A program made the position numbers and the translations under genes. From AM-2324 sp042091035 (GTDB lineage Bacteria > Bacteroidota > Bacteroidia > Chitinophagales > Saprospiraceae): a stretch of DNA of 25,617 bases. Shown here piece after piece: positions 14,366-23,700 of this stretch. A model generated the notes under the pieces. That model worked only from the letters and a program-made list of their open reading frames with translations, searched no databases and was not told where the DNA came from. Every line of letters starts with the position of its first letter. Position 1 is the stretch's first letter. The stretch is from assembly GCA_042091035.1 (NCBI GenBank), contig JBELIG010000021.1, forward strand, positions 1-25,617, read 5' to 3'.

Positions 14366-15598
14366 ATGAGATCAATGAAAAATATGTCTTCACCTTTTAC
14401 TTTGCCAAATGGTTCTGTTTTGAAAAATAGAATTGCGAAGTCTGCTATGAGTGAAAACTTTGGAACACGCAATCATGCACCAAGCAAGGGCTTGATTAAT
14501 GCTTATCGTGTTTGGGCAAAAGGAAATCCAGGACTGCTTATTACGGGGAATGTGATGGTGGATTCAAGGGCTTTGGGTGAGGCACGGAATGTAGTTGTTG
14601 AAGACTATAAAGATTTTGACTTATTGAAGGAGTGGGCAAGTTCAGTGGATGGAACCGGTGTACATATTTGGCCACAGATAAATCATCCAGGCAGGCAGGC
14701 TTTTGCGGCCATTAATAGACAAACAGTTGCACCTTCTGCAATCCCCCTGAAAATGGGCGGTATCTCTAAGATGTTTAAAGTGCCTGTAGCATTGACTGAG
14801 GAAGCGATTTGGGATATCATAAAACGCTTTGGAACTACTGCAAGAATCTTAAAAGAGGCTGGGTTTACAGGCTGTCAGATTCATGCAGCCCATGGATACC
14901 TAGTCAGTCAGTTTTTGTCTCCTAACAGTAATGTTCGAACGGATCAATGGGGTGGCTCTACCGCTAATCGAGCGCGTTTTGTTTTAGAAATATATCGCGA
15001 AATTCGTCAGCAAGTAGGAGCGGACTATCCGATAGGAATCAAGATCAATTCAGCAGATTTTCAGCGTGGTGGATTTACGGAAGAAGCGTCTATGGAAGTC
15101 ATTCGACTTCTAGGTGATGAGGGGATTGATCTGATTGAGATTTCTGGTGGAACGTATGAGCAACCAGCAATGATAAAGGGAGATCGTAAAAAAAGCACGA
15201 TAGCACGGGAAGCATACTTTTTAGACTATATAAAGAAAGCGCGGAAGCTGATAAAAACACCTTTGTTATTGACGGGAGGTTTTCGTTCTGTGTCCGTCAT
15301 GGAGAATGCCTTGGAAGAAGGGCATTTGGATGTTGTTGGTTTAGCGAGGCCATTTTGCTTATACCCTAATTTAGCGAATCAAATTTTTGATGGATCTGTA
15401 GAAAAATTTGAGGCTCCAGTTCCGAAAATTGGGATTAAGATTTTTGATAAAATCGGAGGAGTAGAATTGCCTTGGTATGAACTTCAGATCCAACGTATTG
15501 GAAAAGGTAAGTCTCCAAATCTTGAGCTGTCAGGGATGTTAGCATTTATATTTAGTCTTAAAAGTTTGTTCTTTAAGTCCTTTCGGAAAAACAGATAA
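14366..15598 (+). CDS. Old Yellow Enzyme-family NADH:flavin oxidoreductase
   Basis: A 410-residue FMN-dependent TIM-barrel enzyme. It starts LPNGSVLKNRIAKSAMSENFG, then has INHPGRQA, the substrate-binding pair His173/His176 in QIHAAHGYL, SQFLSPNSNVRTDQWGGS and GIKINSADFQRGG. LLLTGGFRS and DVVGLARPF form the FMN-phosphate side. These define the Old Yellow Enzyme family, which reduces activated C=C bonds with NAD(P)H. It is single-domain, without the C-terminal iron-sulfur and FAD parts of 2,4-dienoyl-CoA reductases. In-frame ATGs at 14375 and 14384 are alternative starts. A TATATTTG promoter-like box at 14353-14360 sits too close to the first ATG to be convincing. It probably shares a transcript with the VOC gene 36 bases upstream. 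Confidence 0.92.
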   Translation: MRSMKNMSSPFTLPNGSVLKNRIAKSAMSENFGTRNHAPSKGLINAYRVWAKGNPGLLITGNVMVDSRALGEARNVVVEDYKDFDLLKEWASSVDGTGVHIWPQINHPGRQAFAAINRQTVAPSAIPLKMGGISKMFKVPVALTEEAIWDIIKRFGTTARILKEAGFTGCQIHAAHGYLVSQFLSPNSNVRTDQWGGSTANRARFVLEIYREIRQQVGADYPIGIKINSADFQRGGFTEEASMEVIRLLGDEGIDLIEISGGTYEQPAMIKGDRKKSTIAREAYFLDYIKKARKLIKTPLLLTGGFRSVSVMENALEEGHLDVVGLARPFCLYPNLANQIFDGSVEKFEAPVPKIGIKIFDKIGGVELPWYELQIQRIGKGKSPNLELSGMLAFIFSLKSLFFKSFRKNR

Positions 15599-15748
15599 TT
15601 AGCGTCTGTGTCTATGTGATATTTAGAACTTAAACAGCTGTAGATTAATTATTTACTTTAGGATTTGTCCTTAATGGCTTGGCCTTGTTTAAGTTGCCCC
15701 TTCATTAGCTTTTTTTTCTTATTTTTAAATAAATAAACAGCTTTATAT

Positions 15749-18700
15749 ATGAATTTCCTTAATCAATCACTCCTTGGTTTGTTATTCTTTTGTTTGTCTG
15801 CTTTTAACTTGCAGGCCCAAACTATTCATTTCAATGAAGCTGTTACTTCCAATTCTACTATTCAAGATGAAGACGGGGACTATCCAGATTGGTTCGAGTT
15901 GCATAATGCCTCAGGCAATAGTGTTGATTTAAATAGTTGGACTTGTAGTGATGACATTGAAGAGCCAGATATGTGGGCATTCCCAAATGTTACGCTTAGC
16001 CCTGATAGTTACCTCCAAGTGTGGGCTTCAGGCAAGGATAGAGGCAATCAAACATTTAGAACATTAGTCAATCAAGGGGATGAATTTCGGTACTTGGTTC
16101 CTACACAAGCAGTCAACAACCAATGGAAAAATGTGGGCTTCGATGACAGTGCTTGGACGAATGGTTCCAGCGGCTTTGGCTATGGAGATGGAGACGATAA
16201 TACGGCTCTGCCCTCTGGGNNNNNNNNNNNNNNNNNNNNNNNNNNNNNNNNNNNNNNNNNNNNNNNNNNNNNNNNNNNNNNNNNNNNNNNNNNNNNNNNN
16301 NNNNNNNNNNNNNNNNNNNTTCCAGCGGCTTTGGCTATGGAGATGGAGACGATAATACGGCTCTGCCCTCTGGGGTCAGTTCGGTTTTTTTAAGGAAAAC
16401 ATTTACTTTGACAGATGCCGCGGCTATAGAAGCTTTGATCGTAGATATGGACTATGACGATGGTTTTGTGGCCTATGTCAATGGACAAGAAATTGCGAGA
16501 GCTAATATAAGTGGTCTTTCTCCGGCATTTAATGCCCCGACACTCACAGATCATGAAGCTCAGATGTATTCGGGTGGATTACCTGATAGATTCACTATAG
16601 ATAATATTGATGGCTTATTGCAGGACGGGGAAAATGTGTTCTGTGTGCAGGCACATAATATTTCCAATGGCTCTTCGGATTTTACGATTATTCCATTTTT
16701 ATCAGCTGTTTATAATGTCCCTTCAAATGATGGTATAAGTCCACCGGCTATTTTGGCATTAAATAATGTCACATCTTTTCACACTAATTTTAAAATCACA
16801 TCAGAAGGGGAGAGTCTATACTTATTTAACGAGAATGGAGATTTTGTAGATAGCTTAGAAGTACCAAATTTACCAGCCAACGTTTCAATAGGTTTTCCAG
16901 CAAATCAGTATACTGAACTTCGATATTTTGATCAACTTAGTCCTGCAGCTATAAATCCTGCTGCCGGTTATTTGGGTGTAAGTAGTGCTGATATTTTGTT
17001 TTCTCATCCTGGAGGTCTTACAGATCCATTAAGTCTAAGTCTTTCAGGGGTGGATGCTTCAGCAAATATTCACTTCACATTGGATGCTAGCCCTCCAAGT
17101 CAGCTGTCGCCAGTTTATTCAGGTCCTATTGCGATCAATAGTAATACAGTCGTTCGAGCTAAAGTTTATCAAGAAGATTATCTGCCTTCGGCAGCACAAA
17201 CACGCTCCTATATTCTAAATGCATCGCATGATCTACCAGTTTTGCTGCTGACTGCAAATCCGACAGATTTCTTTGATGAAGATACTGGGATTTACGTTTT
17301 TGGTGATAATTATCAACCAGGTTATCCATACTTTGGCGCTAACTTTTGGGAAGATTGGGAACGACCTATCCATTTTGCATTATATCAAGAGGATGGAACC
17401 TTGGAGGCGGATTATGATGCAGGAGCAAAGATATTCGGAGGTTGGAGTCGTGCACAGGATCAGCGATCTTTATCTCTTTTTGCGAGGACTCAATATGGCT
17501 ATAGTGCATTTGATAATGCCTTTTTTGATGATAGACCCTATGATAGTTATCAGGCATTGGTGCTACGAAATTCTGGCAATGACTGGAATAATGCTATGAT
17601 GCGTGATGCTGCTTTGACAGGTTTGATGAAAGGGGCTGACCTGGAGTATCAAGCTTATCGTCCGACTGTCGTTTATTTCAATGGCGAGTACTGGGGGATT
17701 TATAATATGAGGGAAAAGGTCAATGAGCATTTTTTAGCAGCGAAATGGGATGTGAACCCTAAGGATATAGACTTGCTTGAAGCTGGTGGAGGTGTGATCC
17801 ATGGGGATAATGCAGACTATCTTAGTTTACTTGATTTTATTGCTACATCTGATCTTTCTTCAGCAGCTAATTACGATTTTGTTAGCAGTCAAATTGACTT
17901 GGATAACTTTGCCCTTTATCAGACGGCTCAGATTTATTTTGACAATCAAGATTGGCCGGGCAATAATATTAAATATGCACGTCATCAGGGTGGAAAATGG
18001 CGCTGGATACTCTACGATACTGATTTTGGTTTTGGCACCTGGGATGACGGTAATTATTCGAACAATACTATGGGTTTTGCATTAGAACCTAATGGTCCAG
18101 ATTGGCCAAATCCATCTTGGGCAACATTTTTGCTAAGAGAATTGACTCAGACAACTGAGTTCAGGAATCTATTTGTTAATCGATTTGCTGATGAACTTAA
18201 TAGTCGATTTTTACCGGAGCGAGTTGAGGAGCATATTGATTCTTTGGCCCAAAGAATTACAAGTGAAATTCCAGCTCATTTTGATCGTTGGGGTGCATGG
18301 CCTGGTAATTGGCAGAACAGGATTAATGCGATGATAAATTTTGCCTATGAACGCCAATTTTATATGAAACAGCATATAAGAAATGAGTTTAACCTACCGG
18401 CTTATCATCAATTGAATATAGAAATAACGGATTTAGCTGAGGGCTGGGTTCAAGTGAATAGTTTACAGATTAAAGAGAATAATTGGGAAGGAGATTATTT
18501 TCAAAACGTACCCATTGCGGTAAGTGCCATTGCTAAGCCGGGCTATGAGTTTTCACATTGGATTAGTACGTCTATAACTTCCAATTCACCTTCCCTGCAG
18601 CTTAATATGCAATCGGCCATTAGTGTACAACCTGTTTTTCAGGTCACGGATACTCCGGCAATTGTTATCAATGAAATTAATTATAATGCTGCCGAGGATC

Positions 18701-19265
18701 AAGAGACNNNNNNNNNNNNNNNNNNNNNNNNNNNNNNNNNNNNNNNNNNNNNNNNNNNNNNNNNNNNNNNNNNNNNNNNNNNNNNNNNNNNNNNNNNNNN
18801 NNNNNNNCGGAAGAGGTGCTGGTTGATGAGGTATATTATTTGCCAGATTCGCCTTGGCCTACAACAGCAAATGGGGAGGGATACACACTAGAATTATTTG
18901 CACCGGAATTGGACAATAGTTTGCCTGAAAACTGGGCGCCAATTAATTTAAATGGTAGTCCTGATCGAGCAAATGTATTGGTGAATACTGCTAATATTTC
19001 AGCTGAAAATTTTAAGGTTTTTGCGTATCCAAATCCTTTTTATGGATACATGAACCTAGCAATAAGCTTGCAAGAGTCAGCTGAAGTGCATGTTAAGGTA
19101 TATGATCAAAATGGTAGAGCTGTACAGCAAATAGAGGGGGGCTACTTAAATGCAGGCGAACATTTTATAAAGACGGATTTGGGCTTTCTGAATACAGGTG
19201 TCTATTATGCCAAAATATTTGTGAATGATTACGCACCTCGCACCTTAAAATGGGTGAAACTATAA
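15749..19265 (+). CDS. secreted CotH-kinase protein with lamin-tail domains and T9SS sorting signal, broken by two assembly gaps
   Basis: After collapsing a 55-bp duplicated overlap at the first gap, one frame runs from 15749 into the second gap and then to 19265, about 1,170 residues in all. Order: signal peptide (1-23); lamin-tail (LTD) start (FNEAVTSNS, DEDGDYPDWFELHN); an inserted beta-sandwich (about 115-285, FDDSAW, YGDGDDNT, DYDDGFVAYVNG); the LTD rest (FHTNFKITSEGESLYL); a chitobiase-type domain (about 363-438, ANIHFTLDASPP); and the CotH kinase domain (about 445-830), with YWGIYNMREK (596-605), PGNNIKYAR (685-693) and YDTDFGF carrying Asp705/Asp707. A beta domain, a second LTD and a C-terminal T9SS domain (YPNPFYGYMNL) follow. 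CotH kinases phosphorylate secreted proteins. The product is probably exported to the cell surface. Confidence 0.87.
16165..16219 (+). repeat. 55-bp sequence duplicated on the other side of the gap (assembly overlap, left copy)
   Basis: Identical, base for base, to 16320-16374. It begins TTCCAGCGGCTTTGGCTATG and ends CTCTGCCCTCTGGG. The copies abut the two edges of the 100-N gap, so they are the same genomic bases at two contig ends. Confidence 0.93.
16220..16319. other. false assembly gap (100 N) between overlapping contig ends
   Basis: Exactly 100 N, flanked by identical 55-bp contig ends. Removing the N run and one copy (155 bases) keeps the reading frame open across the join. The gap therefore probably has no missing sequence. 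Confidence 0.92.
16320..16374 (+). repeat. 55-bp sequence duplicated on the other side of the gap (assembly overlap, right copy)
   Basis: Exact second copy of 16165-16219. It encodes the same residues (SGFGYGDGDDNTALPSG) and continues directly into VSSVFLRKTFTLTD in the collapsed frame. Confidence 0.93.
18708..18807. other. assembly gap (100 N) inside the second lamin-tail domain of the CotH protein
   Basis: Exactly 100 N with no flank overlap; the frame changes across it. Comparison with the paralogous lamin-tail domain of the protein ending at 25233 indicates that about 83 residues are missing. The true gap should therefore be near 250 bases. Confidence 0.9.
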
Positions 19266-19270
19266 GGTGC
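19240..19270. terminator. possible weak hairpin at the end of the CotH gene
   Basis: GCACCTTA at 19240-19247 and TAAGGTGC at 19263-19270 form an 8-bp stem overlapping the stop codon, followed by only TTT. Weak evidence for termination. Confidence 0.3.
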
Positions 19271-19368
19271 TTTAAAAGGAATCGTATATTCATAATTTTA
19301 ATCAGTCATCGCAGTGATTTCATTTGATTGCTTTGATATGCTTAATTCACAACTTATATAAGCTGGGT

Positions 19369-19845
19369 ATGACAAAGGACAAAAACTCCGATAATGCAGG
19401 TGTGAAAATTGCACCTCCACTGGTCTTTAATTTAATTGCAGGGGCTGCACTAGCGCTTGATTATTTCTTGCTCGATACTATGGGAGGATGGCCAGGATGG
19501 CTACTTTATCCGGGTATCTTACTGGCAGCTTGGTCCTTTATTAGTTTTGGATATATGCAGCGTTTTTTTAATAATCACAATACTGCCTTTGAACCTTGGG
19601 AGACGACCTCTGCTATTATAAAAACGGGACCGTTTAGCTACTCAAGAAATCCTTCCTACTTGTTTTCTTGCGCTGGACCAATTGGCTTTGGCTTGATATT
19701 CGGAAGTCTAATTACTTTGCTAAGTTTTATTCCTGCATTGCTTATTGTTTACTACACCGCAGTAAAAAAAGAAGAAGCCTACTTAGAGACTAAATTCGGG
19801 CAAGAATATATTGACTATAAAAAAGCTGTTAGACGTTGGATTTAA
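19369..19845 (+). CDS. isoprenylcysteine carboxyl methyltransferase-like integral membrane protein
   Basis: A 158-residue membrane protein starting at the ATG at 19369 (MTKDKNSDNAG); the open frame extends upstream only to a TTG with an unlikely leader. Hydrophobic segments lie near residues 17-33, 39-58, 95-110 and 112-130. The C-terminal half carries the ICMT/phospholipid methyltransferase signature: LIKTGPFSYSRNPSYL-like (here IIKTGPFSYSRNPSYL), then AVKKEEAYLETKFGQEYIDYKKAVRRWI. In the family this end binds S-adenosylmethionine, and bacterial homologues methylate lipids or have unknown substrates. It stands between the CotH gene and a phosphatase lipoprotein; whether it takes part in the same process is not evident. 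Confidence 0.82.
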   Translation: MTKDKNSDNAGVKIAPPLVFNLIAGAALALDYFLLDTMGGWPGWLLYPGILLAAWSFISFGYMQRFFNNHNTAFEPWETTSAIIKTGPFSYSRNPSYLFSCAGPIGFGLIFGSLITLLSFIPALLIVYYTAVKKEEAYLETKFGQEYIDYKKAVRRWI

Positions 19846-20063
19846 GCAGGTGAATGCTCAGCCTTAATCGTCCAAAGAAACTAGATTGTGTGTATTTTTT
19901 GAGATTTTGATATTAGTACCAATTACCTAGGTTTTTAAAATCGCTGCCGGGGTCCTTCGATTTGTTAGGATAGACTAATTTGAAGAGTCAAATACTAGAC
20001 TGCATGAATCTACTTTTTAGTAATGTCCGTTGTCATTTGTAAATCTGTAAACTGTTTAGAAAG

Positions 20064-20612
20064 ATGAAAAATTATTACTTCTACATACTTGTGATCATAC
20101 TAGGGCTCTCGTCTTGTCAGACAATGGAGGACGAAGAAATCTTTACAATATATCTTGTTCGACATGCTGAAAAAGTCCTAAACTCTGGAGATTCTAATGA
20201 TCCTAATTTGACCCTATGTGGAGCACAAAGAGCGGAGGCTATTAGTGAATTCTTGAGTGATGTAAAGCTTGAGATTATTTATAGTACCGATTATATTCGA
20301 ACCCAGAATACCGCGGGTCCAACAGCCTTATCAAAAGGACTTGAGGTTGTAGAGTACGACCCCAATGAACTTGAAGCCTTTTCAAAAGTACTAATTGATA
20401 GAAAGCAGGATGCTCTTGTTGTAGGACATAGCAATACAACTGGAGTATTAGCTGGACTATTGGTTGGGGAGGATATTGGAGAATTTGATACCTCTATTTA
20501 TAACAGAATATATCAAGTGGTTCTTCATAAGGAAAGAGGCCGCCTTCATGTGTTACATACTGCTTTTAAATGTGTTGATTCGAATGAGAAAGCCGAGCAA
20601 ATTCTTGATTAA
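20064..20612 (+). CDS. SixA-like histidine-phosphatase lipoprotein
   Basis: A 182-residue exported lipoprotein. Residues 1-17 are a signal peptide with lipobox LSSC, lipidated at Cys18. After it comes QTMEDEE, an acidic run close to the Cys that resembles Bacteroidetes lipoprotein surface-export signals. The histidine-phosphatase domain has IYLVRHAEK (Arg33 and the nucleophile His34), DPNLTLCGAQRAEAISEFL, IIYSTDYIRTQNTA and the second catalytic His in LVVGHSNTTG. The short size and RHAEK resemble SixA phosphohistidine phosphatases, though many Bacteroidetes relatives have no known substrate. It stands between two secreted proteins with kinase-related folds, which makes a role in removing phosphate outside the cytoplasm attractive but unproven. 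Confidence 0.85.
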   Translation: MKNYYFYILVIILGLSSCQTMEDEEIFTIYLVRHAEKVLNSGDSNDPNLTLCGAQRAEAISEFLSDVKLEIIYSTDYIRTQNTAGPTALSKGLEVVEYDPNELEAFSKVLIDRKQDALVVGHSNTTGVLAGLLVGEDIGEFDTSIYNRIYQVVLHKERGRLHVLHTAFKCVDSNEKAEQILD

Positions 20613-20667
20613 CAAAATATAACCTCACTCAAGGGGTCAGATTTTATTTGCATTTAATGCTATGGAA

Positions 20668-20686
20668 TTAATGTGTAACACATTAA
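20668..20686. promoter_or_regulatory. 19-bp perfect palindrome upstream of the dikinase-like gene
   Basis: TTAATGTGT and ACACATTAA flank a single central A. The palindrome ends 24 bases before the TAnnTTTG box at 20711, overlapping where the -33 element would be, so it is well placed for a repressor or activator dimer. Confidence 0.6.
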
Positions 20687-20710
20687 ACATCAGCGTCAAA
20701 TGTAAAATTT

Positions 20711-20718
20711 TATCTTTG
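20711..20718 (+). promoter_or_regulatory. Bacteroidetes -7 promoter box (TATCTTTG)
   Basis: An exact TAnnTTTG match 81 bases before the ATG at 20800, giving a leader of roughly 70-75 bases. No TTG at the expected -33 spacing; the palindrome occupies that area. Confidence 0.5.
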
Positions 20719-20799
20719 AGAGCTTTTTAGTGAGGCTTCTGTCTTTATTCATATGAACATTTGTATTTTAATCGGATACATCAATCTAATCAAATCATT

Positions 20800-23700
20800 A
20801 TGTCTCACACTAGATACTTTCTACTACTCTTTAGCCTTCTGGTATCCCATTTTTTTTCATTTGCACAAAATGTACCAATAGAAAATTATTCTGTTAGTGC
20901 TTCTGGTCAAGTGCAATTATCTATTGAGGGCCAAGTGGGTAAATATTATGTGCTTCATGCGCAGCATACACCTAACTATAACTGGGCTGTCTCCATGACT
21001 ATAGGAGTGGATGGAACCATGGTTGTTTCTGAACCTGCAGGAGCATATCCTTTAGAAAAGTATACAATTACAGAGCATGACATTGCTAACCCAGATGATT
21101 ATGATGGGGATGAAATAGATGATATTTCAGAGCTAAATAATATGCCTTTTGATGCACCAATTAATTATGCAGAATCTATTGCGTTTTCTGATGGAGCAAC
21201 CTCTATACCAGATGCACAAACTTTCATGGATTTAGCGACGGTACAAAATGTAGGTTGGGCCCCATTTCTAGATGATCAATTGTATGTTAAATTCGGTATT
21301 CTTGATAGAGATTCAGATGAACCCAAGGTCTATTTTATAAACAGTAACACTTATATAATCCATGCCAATTTTTGGGATGGCATCGATGCTAATGTTACTG
21401 GGGATGATGCTTCAGGAGAAATAGTTTTTAATCCTAATACAATCAGTGCTGGCGGTGTTATTGGAACCTACTCATTCAATTTTTCATTTGGTGATGCATA
21501 TGATTTTGAAGCTAGTCAAAGAACGTACGAGCTATTAATAGCGAATATGCCATTTCTTCAAAACAATATGAACCACTTTATTGGGGCGAGTTCAGAAAAC
21601 AATCATATCAATAACTACTCGGAGGATTTTGAGGGGTCTAGAATTGAGGTTGTATTGGAGTCTGAGGTTTTTGCAGATGTTAATTATATTCCATTTCATG
21701 AAGCAGAGGGCTATGGCTTTTTTAAACACATGACGGACTTGAACGAAACGCCCGGTAGCAGGGATATAGTGCTTTATGATGCACTACCAAATTCACTGCC
21801 TAGGGTCGGTGGGATTATTACATCGGTTATTCAAACCCCCTTGTCACATGTTAACTTAAGAGCTATTCAGGATAATGTGCCTAATGCATATATCTATGAT
21901 CCATTATCTATTGATTCTATTGGTAATCTATTAGGAAGTTATATTTATTATAAGGTTGAAAACGAGAACTTTCAAATTCGAGAAGCAAGCTTGGATGAGG
22001 TAAATGCATGGTATGAGAACCTTAGACCAACAGAGCCACAGATTCCTATTCGAGACTTGAGTATAACGGATATAAAGCCCCTAGATTCTATTTCGTTTCC
22101 AATGTCTGCTTCCTTTGGAGCAAAATGTTCTAATGTTGCGACCATGCGTACATTTGGATTTCCGGAAGGAACGATACCTAATGGATTTGGGATACCTTTC
22201 TATTATTATCACGAATTTATGCTCTTCAATAATTTTTATGAAGAGGCACAAGTCATGATAGATAATCCTGCCTTTCAGTATGATATCAACTTTAGGACTG
22301 AGCGCCTAGAGAGTTTTAGACAAGCTATTAAAGATGCTCCAATGCCCCAATGGATGATGGATAATCTGCAGGCAATGCACGATGACTTTCCAGAAGGAAC
22401 AGCTGTGAGATGTCGATCGAGTACGAATAATGAAGACTTGCCAGGTTTTAGTGGGGCAGGACTATATACCTCGAAAACTCAGAATCTGGATGAAGGGCAT
22501 ATTTCTAAGTCAATCAAACAGATTTATGCCAGTATGTGGAATTTTAGAGCATACGAAGAACGAGACTTTTACCGTGTCGACCACTTTATGGCGGCTATGG
22601 GTATTCTTTGCCATCCCAATTTTAATGGAGAAAAATCCAATGGTGTTGGGATTAGTATTGACCCTATTTATGAAACGGAGGGAACATTTTATTTAAATAC
22701 ACAGGTTGGAGAATCTTTGATTACCAACCCAGAGCCAAACTCAGTTCCTGAGGAAATTTTATTATATGAGGATCCAAGTCAAGGTGGCGGATATCTAGTC
22801 CTAAGACTATCAAGTTTAACCAATCCTGGTGAGCTGGTTATGGATGCGGAGTATCTAAATCAGATGAGAACGTATCTTTCTGTTATCCATGATGAGTTTG
22901 AAATACTATATGACGTTGTAGGTGCGGAAGGCTTTGGCATGGATATTGAGTATAAAGTTTCTGCTGAGGATCAATTGATTATTAAACAGGCTAGGCCATG
23001 GGTTTCGTTTTGGGCAGATATCAACGGTGATTTTGATTTAGGACTTACAGCGATAAGTCCAATGGCTTCTTCTTCGCTTGGAAGTAATGAATTGGTTACA
23101 GCCACTGTAGCGAATAAGGGACTGAATGTAATGAGTGATTTCAGTGTCGAGCTTGTTGTAGATGGGGAGTCTGTAGAAACAATTTCTGTTCCGCAGACTA
23201 TTGATCCTTTTGATGCAGGTGAATTTCAATTTACAAGCCCACAAGACTTTTCAGAAGTAGGGGACTATAATGTGCGTGCAATTGTGAGCCATCCAAATGA
23301 CGAATATGGCACCAACGATACCTTAAATGTTTTATTGAGTAAAGTTTATGCCCTTGATGGAGCGCTCTCTATAGAAGCATTTGAAGTGCTCTGTGATGAG
23401 GTGCTTCAGGTAGAGGCGATGCTTACAAACCAAGGAGATGAAACCATAACGGATGTTGATATTGAAGTTGTTGTAAATGGTACAATCGTAGATTTAGTAA
23501 GTGCTGCTGTAAATGTACCTTTCTTAGAGCAGAAATCTTTGCTTATAACGATCAGTGATAATCTGCAACAGAATAATATTGTTGAGCTAAATATAGTAAG
23601 TGTCAATAGTCAATTAGATGGAGACCTTAGTAATAATTTAGCCACTGCTAGTACAAATTTAGATTCAGACTATGACATTATTACCCTCACTATTAATCCG

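Noticed and set aside
16165..16374. A biological tandem repeat of 55 bp
   Set aside because: The copies sit exactly at both edges of an N run, and removing one restores the frame; an assembly overlap explains everything.
16408..18707. A separate CotH gene starting at 16408
   Set aside because: The frame stays open upstream to the gap, and collapsing the 55-bp overlap joins it to the signal-peptide part at 15749.
19324..19368. TTG start for the ICMT-like protein
   Set aside because: The ATG at 19369 gives a normal N-terminus; the upstream extension adds an implausible segment.
20761..20799. TTG start of the dikinase-like protein at 20761
   Set aside because: The ATG at 20800 gives a clean signal peptide; the 13 extra residues (MYFNRIHQSNQII) do not fit one.
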